A stretch of 64,000 bases of DNA, taken from assembly GCF_052857255.1 (NCBI RefSeq), contig NC_135497.1, forward strand, positions 190,021,326 through 190,085,325, in the 5' to 3' direction. The DNA comes from Amblyomma americanum. Lineage: Eukaryota; Arthropoda; Arachnida; Ixodida; Ixodidae. Position 1 is the first letter of the stretch. Every line of letters starts with the position of its first letter. A program made the position numbers and the translations under genes. Positions 10,876 through 23,039 of this stretch are shown here, one piece after another. A model generated the notes under the pieces. It had not been told where the DNA came from, ran no database searches, and saw only the letters and a list, made by a program, of their open reading frames with translations.

Positions 10876-12789
10876 ATTTTTTTACTCATGGAGTGTCCTG
10901 GTGCTTTTACTTGCTTCATCCGCCGGTATGCTGCACTGCCCCCCCTCACCTGGTCCCTTTACACCGCTCCCCAAACCCCCTGGATATTCCCATAAGAGTT
11001 CTTCCTGTCTTCTAAGCTTTCGTCGCTGCTGTTGAACGGGAAGCATTGTCTTCCCAGACGCCGAAGCACTTGCTCAAAATATAAGTCAGTGCCGCTGCCA
11101 GTCAGTCATGTGCGGCATGGTGTCCACCGACGCTGCCGCTACCAGGCGTCCGCCACTATTCCAAAGAAATTTCTCGGGAGCACAAAAAAGCATGAAATCG
11201 CCTTCAAGCGGGGAGCGAAAAGAGAACACCCAGCAGCGAAGGACCTCTATAACCTGAGCCGATTGCGTCACTTCCCGCTGCCCCGACCGAAAATTGCGAT
11301 ATCTTAACGACCTTAATTATCAGACAAAGGGCGAGCTCTCCCCAAAAACACGGAGATGAAGGATTAGCGGCGCCCCTCCGGAGGCCAACGCCTTGTCAGA
11401 CGCCCAGACGTGAATACCGATCTGCCAATTCTCTGTTTACAGTTTTACTGTAATTTTTCTGTAACCCGAATAAATAACGAACGAATATTAAAAAGCACCC
11501 TATCGCCAGAGAATAACACAGGAGCGAAGAGACGCCGGCGCGCAGCTCGGAAGCCATACAAACCTCTCTTCTTTACAAGAGCCATTTAGTTTCGCAGCCC
11601 CGATAACCGTTTGAAAAAGGATAAGTCTGTGTGCTCCAGTTTTCTTGCTATCCTTGCTGCCTGTGCGCAGTGCTGACTTCCTGCCACACAAGTAGGGTCA
11701 GGGGTTTGAAGTTATCCAGCATTAGAAGCTTTTCGACTGATTTGGTAATGCGAGTGCAATTAAGTGTGAATCCTAGATACGTGTGTAAACACTGTACGAA
11801 ATAGACGTTGTGAAAATTATTTTTTAATAAGTACGTCTTTTTATTGAGCAAATTTGAATACGTTCAGGTAAGCGCACAAAAATTTGTTTCTCTCACATCC
11901 TGTGGACCATTCTGTGGACCATCTCTTCATCCACCTTTTTTCGTCTATATATGTTTGTGTACCTAAGGCTTCGTATCTGTCATTGCACTGGAGACACCAG
12001 GAAACACTGTATCTGAAGGCGGTAGAACGGGATTCGTACGCCAGCGTATTCCCAGCCTTCTCAAACGTGGCGGACGGGAGCTATTCAGAGGAACGCTAGC
12101 ATGCTCTAGCTGATAGGCCAGTCAGCGGATCTGGCAAGCAGAGATGGAGGAGGTATTGACTTCTACCATGGCTGCTTTTGAAATAAGAGACATTAATGGG
12201 ACATGCAGACATTTAAATTCAGTTTTATATTCTTAGTAAAAACGGAACGTTTACTTTCTTGTTTGCATAATGATGTTTGTTCGGGAGCCAAAGAAATATC
12301 TGCTGCTTAGAAAATAGGATTTAAGGATGGAACCTTTTTTTCCGCGGCTCGACTGAAATTCGAGAGGTCAGTTATGAACACAGGTCCGTGATCAGCTTTG
12401 GAGGTGAGTGGCAGTGTGGCCTCACCTCAGAGATATCCGCAGCTTCAGGCATTGACTTGTCAGTACTTTCTTTTGCTTGCTGTGGCCGCGATGCCTGTAT
12501 TTCATTTTTTTGGCTTTTGATGACTTATGAAAGATTCGTTTTCATTGAGTGCGCCTTCTTAGTCATTAGAACGAAGCAATCAATCGATTCAGGCGAACTT
12601 CATTCTCTCCCCCTCTTTATAATGCGGATATGCACCTGTCACCTGTGCACCTTACCTTCAGGGCATTCAAATTTATCTCGAAGTGTTTTCGAAAAGTGTG
12701 CAGGAGTGCGCTTTATGAGGAGGCCACCATGGTTCACTGGCCATGGGATTCGGCTGCTCAGCGCGAGGTCTGGGGACTGATTCTTCGAT
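10876..12789. other. Intergenic stretch, nothing recognised
   Basis: AT-mixed single-copy-like sequence with only short unrelated open frames. I see no domain, no tRNA, and no repeat shared with the rest of the window. Confidence 0.5.
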
Positions 12790-13245
12790 GTGGCGGCCGC
12801 ATTTCCAGGGAAGCGAAATACAAAAATCGCCGTCCCGTGTGCTTTGTGATGTCAGGGCACGTTAAAAGGCCGCCGCGGTGACTCAGTGGTTATGGTGTTC
12901 GGCTGCTGGTCCGAAGGACGTGGGCTCGGTTCCGGTCGCGGCGGTCGAATTTCCATGAAGGCGAAATTCTAAAGGCCCGTGTACGGTGCGTTGTCAGAGC
13001 TCCCTAAAAAACCTCAGGGGGTCGAAATTTCCGGAGCCCTTCACTACGGCGACTCTCACAGCCTGAGCCGCTTTGGGACGTTAAAACTGTATAAAAGAAA
13101 AACAAAACAAGCACGTTAAAAATCCCTGAAATAATCTGGAGCTTTCCACTGCGGCGTCTCTTCGTCTCTATCTTTCTTGCTTTGACTTGATTCCTCAATC
13201 ACCGTCTTCCTTAACGGCGCAGTTGAGGTGTCCTCTAAGATGGAA
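12790..13245 (+). mobile_element. Old Ruka-like SINE split by a nested SINE
   Basis: Left part 12790-12867 and right part 13122-13245 together read through a Ruka body (head-proximal GCGGCCGCATTTC, GATGTCAGGGCACG, then the pyrimidine-rich part and GGCGCAGTTGAGGTGTCC). The gap holds another SINE bounded by an 11-bp target duplication. Confidence 0.75.
12868..13110 (+). mobile_element. Second tick SINE family (ends GGGACGTTAAA), nested
   Basis: tRNA-like head (GGTGACTCAGTGGTTATGG box A, GGCTCGGTTCCGG degenerate box B), body GAGGCCC-like GTGTACGGTGCG, and the family end GGGACGTTAAAA with an A-rich tail. Target-site duplication GCACGTTAAAA at 12857-12867 and 13111-13121. Confidence 0.85.
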
Positions 13246-13371
13246 GCAGTTTCGCCGCTTTTAAAATCGCGAAGGTTTGCATTTCTATTTTTGCCCTACG
13301 CGCAGATCTCTGAGAGGGCGTGGTTAGGAACCTGCGCTGGAGTTATCCATATATGGATGCGGTTCGTATAT
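13246..13371. other. Left flank of duplication copy B
   Basis: Short unique-looking spacer between the nested SINE and the start of homology to base 1. The true left limit of the duplicate cannot be fixed because copy A is cut by the window edge. Confidence 0.5.
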
Positions 13372-14264
13372 GAACCTTAGCGTCCTAACACAGGTCCTCT
13401 TCGATTTACCGGGCTCAGACAGCCCGCTGGCTGCCAACAAGTTCGCCCCTGACAGGAAAGCGTATCGCGTTCACAATGTGTGGCGGCCAACGGAACCTGC
13501 CAGGCGGCAATCACAGCGACGGATCCCGGAGGGCAGATGCTCTCCGTTTAGCTTCGCGTTCTCCTGCGTCTCGTTGCTGCGCACGTGTACGGCACAAACA
13601 GACTGCTTGGGACCGAGAACAATTAACGACCTGAAGTTATTGAGGTCTGCCGCAGACTGCAGAACAGACAGTTGATCATTCTCGCACTCTTATAACATCG
13701 GCGACGACAACGCGAGCGTGTGCCTTCAGTGCACCGTGTGCTTTGTAAGCTTGGAAAAATCCCCAAAAGCATGTGCCGAGCTATCGCAATCTAACGTCTT
13801 CAGTAGCCACCGCATCGGAGGGAAAAATTGCCCGTGCGTTGCTCATCAAACGACACGCCATACTCTCGGATTATCGCGTGTTTGTTTACTGCGCAGTAAG
13901 TATGACTGGATAGACCACAGAAGATCGACCCTGCATGCATGGTGACTCACTCTGCTGTGGTCGTTGCGCTTTCTATGTTCGTCAACTGCGTCCTGTGGGC
14001 TGTATGCGGAAAAGATTCGGGATACGTTCCGCTCAACTGTAGTCTGTCGCCCGCGCATGCCGGCAAGGAATGAACGTGTAATCTCGACAAAAGCTATTAG
14101 CTGATTTGAACGTTCATCTAGAACAAGTGGGTGTGCAGTACTAGCTGCTTATCGTATCTTTAATGCTACAGCTTTACCGCAGAGGACTGGCACGTACCGC
14201 GTGGGCTTACGTGTTGATCCGCGCTGGGGAATTTGTCTTTACTTATTCGAACGCGAGCTGATGC

Positions 14265-14693
14265 GTGCGTAAGGTACTTCTCAGATATTTGAAGCATTTG
14301 TGGCAGAAGCCCCGAGCATCAAGCTGTACGGCAGTCGGCGACGACCGGCTCGGCATTCGCCTCAAGAGCCGTGTGCTACGGCTGTGTGGCCACATATGTG
14401 CCCGCACAGATATCTCGAGCAGTGTGTTCGTGAGGGCTTTTAATAAAGGAAAGGTTTCAATCAATCAAGCATTTCTCAAAGGACATCCGCTTTTCCACTG
14501 CGCAGAAAGCAATGAAGACCAGGGTCTCGTAACGCGCTCAATCACTCCTTGCCATGCACGTTCAACACATGCATGTATGCGCGCTTCTGAGCGCGTACTC
14601 GGAGCTGGAATCTGCGGCTGCTTTCGTGAATACCCTCGAATGCCATCGCAAATCAGCTCAGCCGGGCGAACGAAATTAATGAATCAGGTATAA
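14265..14693 (+). other. Unidentified open frame conserved in the duplication (B copy)
   Basis: Counterpart of 877-1308: 142 codons, no recognised family. Most differences from the A copy change the amino acid, which is unlike purifying selection. Confidence 0.15.
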
Positions 14694-15112
14694 AGCGAGC
14701 ATTTGTGCTTGCCAGGTCGTGAGAAGGTCGAACTGTGGACACTCACGTACGCAAAACTTACAAATAAGCAACGATAACTACCGGAAAATGCGTTATTGTA
14801 GGCGGCGCAGACGATATTCACCGTGGTATAGTCGAAACAAGCGCCTGCATCTAGCTAGAGATCCAACAAAACATCGCATGAAGAACCGCGTTCCTTCTAG
14901 TCCATATATAAATAGCCGCGCGCGCTTCCCGCTACCATACCACCTCTGCGTCGTCTGCTAGTTACCGAGCACTGCCAAGCTGCCCAGCCAGAGAAAAACG
15001 AATGCGTTCTAGGCAGCCATTGGAAGTGCGCGGAGTATCCCGAGAAAATAGAGCATCAGGCACCGCACTTTGGAAACCCGCGGTCATCCAGAGGCGGATG
15101 ATCGAAAAATTG

Positions 15113-15235
15113 GTTTTTAGAATTGCTCTTGAGGGAAGGAAATGCTGCAGTAACTGTCTCACATATCTAGGTGCACACCCGAACCGCGCGGTAAGGGAAG
15201 GGATAAAGGAGGAAGCGAAAAAAGAAAGATAATCG
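15113..15235 (-). mobile_element. Ruka-type SINE tail fragment (copy B)
   Basis: Orthologue of 1723-1845 within the second duplicate, so it was inserted before the duplication. Confidence 0.6.
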
Positions 15236-15716
15236 AAGAGGACACACAGTGCCAGGAACAAGCACATGTAGCGGTTTCGCGAGGTCACTGCACGTGCATA
15301 TATGCCGAAAGTATATGCAGCCGTAAGCACTATGTCGTGCAGGGAACACAAAAACAAGGAACGCTCTACCTAGGCGCGCGTCTCACGTACTTGGAAATCT
15401 GCTGTCGCCCTTGGTGCGACCGATTTGTGGCCGGGAACCAATCACTCCGCCGTTACTGTTGTGTACTGCGTCTAATCGGCGTACATTTTTTTTTACGTCT
15501 CCAAGTACGTGCTTGTCCGCACCTGTAAGACAAGCAGTAACACATACGTCTACAAGCATACGTGCATGCGGACACAGAACACGTCGACACTCTCTCTCAG
15601 ACACACTCACAGTAATTCACACGCTCTCCCTCACGCATCCTCAATCTCACTTTCCTTGTTTTGCCAACAGAAAAATCATGACGACGACGAAACAGTTCCG
15701 TTGCCGGGTCAGTGAT

Positions 15717-15931
15717 TGTCATTATTATTTAATCACTCTCTTTATTATTCTTATAATTTTGAAATCAAAACTGTCATCCTTTTTCTGTTCATGACGAAGA
15801 ATTCACCGGTGTTGCGCTCCCACGTGCTTTTCCTTTTTATTAACTGCGTTCAGGTGAATAGCCATCCGATTCTTGGCCGATCCCCCAGTGTGGGTATGTG
15901 CCATCTTTTGATTGGCTAACAACAGCAACAA
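15717..15931 (+). mobile_element. 0.2-kb insertion private to copy B
   Basis: Absent from copy A at about 6070, where the flanks join directly (GTCAGTGATT to CGTTCCGCTGTC). It ends with an AACAGCAACAA tail and contains the block CTTGGCCGATCCCCCAG; it resembles a short retroposed LINE 3' end. Class uncertain. Confidence 0.5.
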
Positions 15932-17754
15932 CGTTCCGCTGTCAAACAAGTGACACCCGTCTCAAGCGGTAAAGGCCAATTGTAGCCCTTTTCGGGATTG
16001 TAAGGTGCAGGCTCCTTTCCATAGCCGTCCACACTGGAGAGCCGAGAACCAGGCCCAGGGATAAGTTTATACCCATTTGAAGAAAGCAGTGGGAAGCCGG
16101 GAGGCAATGGAAGCCGCAATTAGCACTTCCCGCAGCCTAGGCGAGTGCTAGAACTTAAGGCCAATGTCGAAAACCCTTTTCCTAGACCTTTCAGCCCAGA
16201 AAAGCCGAGCACTCGGCCGGGAGAAATATAGTACCCACGAGATACCCGGTGGGTACACTACCCGGGCACCGACGATCGGATCCAGCACTTCTCGAATGCG
16301 ACGCAGGTGCTCTACCACAAAATCAGTACAGGACTGAACTATTGCTGCTGAAAAGTAAAAGAGAAAGAAAGAAACCCAGACACAAAGATTTTCACTACAA
16401 ATTGAACGTTTATCGAATAATACAATGTATACCTACAACCATTAACACAATTATGCGAAACACCGAAGGACAAGAGTAAAGAACAGCAGACAAATACATA
16501 TACTACAGTGCAATCGAATTTAAGCACCGAAATTGTTAAGCTTTGCCAATGTCTTCCGGACGACGGGTGGGGCACTAACAGTGCACAGACATCGTCTCCA
16601 GTAAATCGCGAAATGTCGTTTTGCAGGGCGCGTGTTGTGCTCGACGTCCTTGATGACCGAGTGTCGAGCAGCCTCCGCACCGTCCACTATCACCGACATG
16701 AGCGACGCTAGAAACGTTGTAGGCCGCGATCTTGCACCACCGTCTTCGGTCGCTATGCCCAGCCGCCTAGACTGGGTCACGGAACGGCGGTTGCACGGCG
16801 GCTAGGCGCAAGGCAACAACGGAGAACACCATGCAATTCTCGGTCATACCGGCGCGAGCAGCTGCTTGGCCAGAACCGTCCTTGCAGTGCCTGGTGGTGT
16901 TCTACCGTTGGGCCGTCGCAGACGAGCGCAGCAGTCTTCAGGATGGAGTCGTGGCTACACTTGCCAGCGCATTCGGCTGTCTGGATGGCCAGCTGGCACG
17001 TCCGAAGTGGAATAACGACTACGAGCACCTGTTCCGGCTGACAGGAAAAGTCAGGTGAGGCACCGTCGAGGAGCGGCGTGAATGCGACCGTCGTGATGGA
17101 CCCAGCCTGGGCACGAGCCATGGCGTTCCTGTTGTCCATGGGAGCCTTGACAGCTTACGCCTGGAAGGGCGTCTTGGCTTGCATGGAGCGCCGCAGACTT
17201 CGTAGATGCAGGACGCACGTAGGGACCTTTCTCCTGAATGCTTCCGAAAAGCTCCGCGAAACCGTGAACCGCAACAGCACCGTGCTTGTGGAACTTGTTC
17301 CTCGTAGAACAAAGCTGCAGGAGCAATTTGAAATGCGCTTCGGGCGCCCCCAACGAATGGCGTCCATAGAGTATGAGATCTGGCGGCGCTGCACTTCATC
17401 CACCAATGACTGTTTAGGTGTTAAAAATAGTTTGAGTATTTGACAAATGTTGTATATATTTTTTATTTCTCATTTTTTGAAATGCATTGCGATACTGAAA
17501 TATTTACTTTTAAAAGAACCTAATGTTTCAAAGTTGCCTATTTAAGGCGTTGATTATGCACTGCGTTGCCTCATTTTAATGATTCAGTAAATTAAATATT
17601 CTTAGGTCTGAGGTGTTTGCAGTCCCTTTCAAACGTATGTTTTTTACTTGAGCAAGGCGTTATCGCAAACGGAGAATCTCTTAGCAATGAAGAGCTGCAC
17701 CATCAGCTTCGGATCGCCATCTGGTGGATTGTTAGTTTTTTTTTGAAAATGAAA

Positions 17755-17975
17755 ATTGTTTTTTTCGAGATATGAAATGGAAATAAAAGAGGGAGTGAAA
17801 GAAGAAAGGAAGGAAGAGGTGCCTTAGTGGAGGGCTCCAGAATAATTTCGACCACCTGGGGATCTTTAACATGCACTGACATCGCACAACACACGGGCGC
17901 CTTTTGTGTTTTGCCTCCATAAAAACGCAGCAGCCGAGGTCGGGTTCGAACCCGGGAACTCCGAATCAGCAGCCG
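17755..17975 (-). mobile_element. Ruka-type SINE at the right end of copy B
   Basis: Full body and box-B region (GGTTCGAACCCGGGAACTCC). Orthologous to 7962-8148; this copy retains more of the head. Confidence 0.8.
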
Positions 17976-17984
17976 CGGTGGGTC

Positions 17985-18330
17985 CCAGACCATCTACGTG
18001 ACTTTGTTTGGAAACTTGGTTGGGCAGTGCTGCATACTGATGATCAGCTAGTGCGGTCGGGTGTTTCAGGCTCCAGTACCTGTCCGAATTGCCCGCTTCC
18101 AGAGTCTGAGCGCCACGCTAGTCACCTGCGTGGTAGCGCGGGTCTTTTGGCGGGCGGTTCATGCAGGGATTCCGTGGGCAGGGCGTTTCAAGCTTTGTCT
18201 CCCGCGGCCGCTTCCCCAGCGGCCGTTTTCCTCGCCTGTTAATTGTTGCTGGTCTTTTAAAGCGAAAGTTTTACTGGCCGCGAACTTGCGATTTCGCCGT
18301 GGCGGTACTCCGAGGAGGCACATGACGTCA
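17985..18330 (+). pseudogene. LINE 3' fragment (zf-RVT-type C-terminus)
   Basis: DHLRDFVWKLGWAVLHTDDQ and CPNCPLPESERHASH are typical of the zinc-binding region after non-LTR reverse transcriptases (Cys-x2-Cys followed by His). The frame shifts near 18120 into VVARVFWRAVHAGI. No catalytic domain remains. Confidence 0.65.
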
Positions 18331-18359
18331 CAACGCGCGCCTCGCCGCGGATATTTCTC

Positions 18360-19020
18360 TCTCTCTCCTGCTCCCTAGTCACTACTGCGCATGCGCCACT
18401 AGTAGCACCGAGCCACAGGTGTTCCGCCGATGCGCAACGCCGCGCCGTTCCTCAAAATCCAACTTTAAACTTTTCTTTCTTATTTCCCTCCCTCCTTTAT
18501 CCCTTCCTTTACTGCGCGGTTCGGGTGTCCACCGAGATATGTGAGACGGTTACTGTGCCATTTCCTTTCCTAAAAAAACCCAACAAAAGAAGTGAGCCGA
18601 CCGCGTTCATTGTGTTCATTGGCGTTGACAACTTTCAAAGGCCGTTCGCTTTCACGAAAGGAAAGGCGCACAAACGGCTCCGTGGGTTAGGGCTCCCTCC
18701 CTGCCACCCTGGGAGGTGGCATGCAGTTAATGCTTGATCGCAAGAGACAGATCACCAAATGAACGCTGCAGTGCCGCGTGTCAGCCACAACGCTGTCATC
18801 GCTAATGCATTCAGGCCACATCTCTCTCTCACTACCGCCACATGTGTCAAAGCATATCCAGAGAGCCAGTTATGCGCCCTTCCTTTGCTCAAGTCCATCG
18901 CCGTCTAGAACATTGTCAACGCTAACGCCAATGAACACGTTGAACGCCAACATTTTTCGCTTTGTATATCCTGGATTAGCTGAGCTAATCCACATTTATT
19001 TTTTAGTTTATGCACTGCGG
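18360..19020 (+). repeat. Dispersed repeat, plus copy (inverted partner at 63085-63590)
   Basis: Matches the reverse complement of 63085-63590 in several blocks: GCGCATGCGCCACTAGTAG, the SINE-tail-like CGGTTCGGGTGTCCACCGAG, GGCGTTGACAACTTT, and the inverted GATTAGCTGAGCTAATCC near 18972-18995. This copy has about 200 extra bases (18690-18900). Possibly a composite retroposon using a Ruka-like tail. Confidence 0.6.
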
Positions 19021-21400
19021 TCGTTGGTGGCTTTCGACGCCGCGCTGTGTGTCCAATGCTTGGTCGTCTTCGAAGGGAGCTGAGCAGTTTCTTTTCGGAG
19101 GAACGCTTTTTCTTGGGAGAGGAAGAGTTTCTACGGCAGTGGTCGTGCCCATTCATTTCTGTTAACGACGATCGTCTTGATCTGGTCTTTAGACCTAACT
19201 GGCGCTAAGGACTTTTTTTCCGTGTCAGATTATTGCTGTTTCACTCTTCAGTCAGTAGCTATGCTATGCCGTTTTACATCGCCCACAAGCAATTCCTGTT
19301 AGTTTCTCAAATATGCTTGTGGTACCTCTTTAATTAGCCTGCCTTACATGCTTAACGTCATGTCTACTTGTGAATGTCAATGTATCCGGTAACCTTGGCA
19401 TGTGTACATAGGTAAATAATTTTTTTCTAATAAAAAAGCAAATCACTTACAGATCATTTTGCATTTCTCTCGCCCTCCAACCCCCCTGTATTCTGTCCTC
19501 TCAGCACTTAGCACGAAAAGCCCTAAAATTTGAATCAGTTTAGCAAAGAAGGCTGTAGCGAAATAGCTTTTTAAATTTGTGGTTTAGCTTTCCACGCCGT
19601 TGGCGCCGCCGCCGCCGATGAATACCAGGCGCCGCCACCGACTAGAAACGACCGCCACACCGCCGCCATTCGAAACCGACACGGCGCGAAACCAAGTGGG
19701 GGGGGGGGGGGGGGGGGGGTGAGAATGCACGTCCAGGGTCGAAGAAGGAACGCCCAGCGAAAGAGAGCGGCGAAAGACTGACTGCAATTCTACTGAGCGA
19801 GTTCCACTCGGCCAGCTGTAGCTATCGCGTCACTCCAGGTTTATCCAGAGCTAAGCCACAACCATTTTTATGGTTTTGTGCTCTAGAGTTCACTGACGAA
19901 TTTGGGCAAATTTTAGAACTTAGATAAACACTGCTTTTGGTGTTTCAATATTTTTGCCTATATTTTTTTTTGTTTCTATGTTGTGCTACCCTTTCTCCAG
20001 AATTAATCCTATTATCAAGCCTTTAAATCGGGCTGTTTCTCTGTTTGAACCATATATTACGCCCCCTCTCAAGAGCAGCGAGAGCCTCCCGTAAGGACTT
20101 TAGAAGTGCTACATTATTGTTATTTACATTACTGCTATATACTTGTTATAAACTAGTTTTCCTTTTATACAGCTTTTCTCCTCAGCACCCTTCTCCCTTA
20201 TTATCCCTTCACGATCCCATCTGGAGTATATTGTTTAGCCTCATTGTCATGGTTGCGTCCTCTGCCGTTTTCTTTCTTATCCGCACTTCATGTAGGTGAA
20301 TAAAAATTGTGCATTCTAGGGAGTGATCAGCCCACCAAACACCTTGGGTCCAAGCTTCACCGATTCACCACGGACACACAACGCTTGTGCAGCGGTGCGG
20401 CTCGCACACATCTGCACGTAGGAGAGAGGCGAGGCTCGCTTCCGAAAACAGGCCCCCTAGTTCACAAAAGTTATGCGGGCACCTAAGCAATTCTTACGAT
20501 GCGTAAAAGCGAGAGCACTGCTTGTCTCCGAGTTTTTGTCGGGGACTTGGGAGGTGAACGTTGTTTCGCTGCAGCGGCTCACTTCGCACTTTCGCTGCGT
20601 TCGTCGCGTACTTAATCGGCAATGAACTGCTGCCTCCGGTCACGCTTTGCTGCCCCGCCTGATGGTGTAGGCTGAGCTATTCAGCTGAAGGCCAAATCAC
20701 CGCGGCGGCGAGTATACTTTCACTTTTGTGTAATCTCTAGCCATGTTTACATGAATACATGCTTATGACAGGGGCGCATCGTATCTCGCGGAGGCGACAC
20801 GCCACTGCTTTCATGTATATTAAGTCATGCGCGACAGTGGTATTTCACCCATGCGGCGGAGGGGTCAGCCGCTCCCATCTTGAGCCAACACCCTCTGGAG
20901 AACTTTGCTTGAGCTTGGTCTGTTTTGTTATCTGAGTGAGGGAGTATTGTACCCCAGGCGGGAGGAGGGGCGCCTCCAGACCTGTTTCCATTCATCGCGG
21001 AAGTCGTCTTCCGCTTCTCGGGAGGAGAAAGTCGCAATAATGATGGTGACGTCACTCGCGCACGTGCGGCGTCTTTGCCACGAATTTCTGCCACGTGTGC
21101 CAGCCACGGCTTTCTGGCTACGACCTGGTTTTCGCACAAGCGAAGTAATGCTCTAGCTTCAAAAGACACGTTTATTGCAGTCGAGCGAAACAGGCAATCA
21201 CCCTGTTCCGGGGACGCGTATCAAGCAAGGCGCCACGGCGCGCTCAGGGTGACATGGACAGCGACGCCGCCGTAGGAGAGCTCCACGCAACATTGCTGTG
21301 ATCTCTCTCGCAAGACGCGGTTCGTGTGTTGAATATCACTGGACCCCGTAAAGTGATATTCACTGGAAATATTTCTGGGTTTTTCTCCTGTGTACTTTCA
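19021..21400. other. Intergenic stretch, no gene recognised
   Basis: Contains a GCC-rich patch (19595-19680), a 22-base G run (19698-19719) and only short, featureless open frames. No repeat from elsewhere in the window is obvious. Confidence 0.5.
19698..19719 (+). repeat. Poly-G tract (22 bases)
   Basis: Uninterrupted G run, one of nine such tracts in the window. Confidence 0.9.
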
Positions 21401-21469
21401 ACAACTCCCCTTTTGAAGAGCTAAAGAGGCACCTCCCCACTTTCTTTTCGAACAAGACTGTGAACATTT

Positions 21470-21900
21470 CGTTTGCGAACAAGGGTTTTCATTTGGAGCG
21501 CGCTCAATAGTCTGCGACTTATCCATGCGGCAACAGAAAAACGACGTTCGCGACTCCACAAGGGAGCGCAGTCGGATAGCAGAACATTCCGAGGACTCAG
21601 ACCACAAAATCAACTTTGAGGAAAGCATCATCCTCGGGACCGTAGCAAATTACCAAAAACAAGCCTCTTACTCGAATCTTGGCACATTCAAACGACCCCT
21701 AACCAGAATAAAAAAAAAACCTGCCATCGACCCGCACCTTTCACATCATCGCTTTCCTTCTTTCGGCCACTTTGCGCCCTACCATGAAAATTTTAAGATA
21801 TGCCAGTCACTGAGAAACAGGACAAGTGAGCGAATAAATGGTTCGCAAGAAATATTTGCGCGTGCTTGTCTCCATGTCGTCTCTCTCCGTTTGGTGCAGC
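21470..21900 (+). pseudogene. Penelope-like element fragment (GIY-YIG C-terminal part)
   Basis: SRIAEHSEDSDHKINFE is the conserved AEHS...H-I-F segment of PLE GIY-YIG endonucleases. After a frameshift near 21660, LLLESWHIQTTPNQN follows, the usual next block. The YIG half and the reverse transcriptase are missing. Confidence 0.7.
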
Positions 21901-22561
21901 GTTTGGTCGATTCCGTGTCGCTCTGTAAACGTAAGGCTAATTTTCGCTTTTCCATTACTACGGTATGGCGCGGAATAATTAAACAAAAAAGAGATCGGCA
22001 TTTAGTCTTGACATTCGCATGTATGAATTCTTTTTTTTCTAGATAAGGTCTAGCCTTCCGACCGTGCGTCCAGACGGAGTATGTTTTGCGACGTTGTATG
22101 TATAAAAAAGAAAGAATTAATGGTCAAAAATGTGCTATGGGTAACAAAACTGGGTAAAAATAAGACCTAATTTGACTTGCTTAAAGTTAAAATGCAAAAC
22201 AAAAATGCTAGCACTGTGATTCCATGAGCTCTTAACTGCAGCTAGCCTGTAGGGAGGCCTCCCTGAGAGGCCTAGAGGCCAGTAGCTGCCCCTAAGGGGC
22301 CGCTTCATGCGTTTTGCAAATAATTAAGAAACAGCAAAAGAAGAACCACAGCAAGCGCGTTACAGCCAGACACAGGTAATATCCACCGAGGCCAAGCGCG
22401 GCGGCCAATAAACATTTCTCGTGTTTTAATAACCTAGAGTGCAACAGCCACAGAAATTACATATCAGGAAGCAATAAAATTGCTTTGCATCATCATCTGG
22501 ATTAGAAGGTTAATAAGTATTACGAGTGCACAGGAAACTCGACCGGACTGACCACGACTGT
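21901..22561. other. No gene recognised; small GC palindromes
   Basis: Mostly AT-rich. 22250-22300 has short self-complementary blocks (GGAGGCCTCC, GGCCTAGAGGCC). Nothing else to report. Confidence 0.5.
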
Positions 22562-22990
22562 TTATGATCTGAATGTGACTCCGGACTCACCGAAACTCAG
22601 ATCATGATTTCAATGTGAGCCCGGACTCATGACTCAGATTGCGATCTGAATGTGAGCCCGGACTCACGACTCAGATCATGATCTGAATGTGAGCCCGGAC
22701 TCACAATGATTCAGATCAAGATCTGAACGTGAGCCCGGACTCATGACTCAGATCACGATCTGAATATGAGTTCGGACTCACTCACAACTCAGATCATGAT
22801 GTGAATGAGTCCGGGCTCGCTCACGACTCAGATCATGATCTCAATGTGAGTCCGGACTCACTGATGACTCAGATCATGATCTGAACGTGAGTCCAGACTC
22901 ACTCACGACTCAGATCATGATCTTAACGTGAGTCAGGACTCACTCACGACTCAGATCATGGTCTGGAATGAGCGTGAGTGAGCCCGGGTG
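22562..22990 (+). repeat. Palindromic minisatellite (about 11 units of 37-41 bp)
   Basis: The CAGATC landmark recurs at 22598, 22635, 22672, 22712, 22749, 22790, 22829, 22870, 22911 and 22952 (steps of 37, 37, 40, 37, 41, 39, 41, 41 and 41). Each unit joins two palindromes, TCAGATCATGATCTGA and GTGAGTCCGGACTCAC; exact forms occur at 22671-22686 and 22846-22861. Confidence 0.92.
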
Positions 22991-23039
22991 AGTCCACTCA
23001 TGAGTGAGTTCGCCGACCTATGATCGAGGTTAAGCCGAT

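Larger units (their letters stand above)
13372..17975 (+). repeat. Segmental duplication, copy B (without the LINE)
   Basis: Same unit as 1-8148. The LINE found in copy A is absent: at 15540-15585 the sequence runs directly from the left to the right LINE flank through about 25 bases not present in copy A. Copy B has its own extra 0.2 kb at about 15717-15931. Both copies end inside a minus-strand Ruka SINE, which therefore predates the duplication or marks its edge. Confidence 0.9.
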
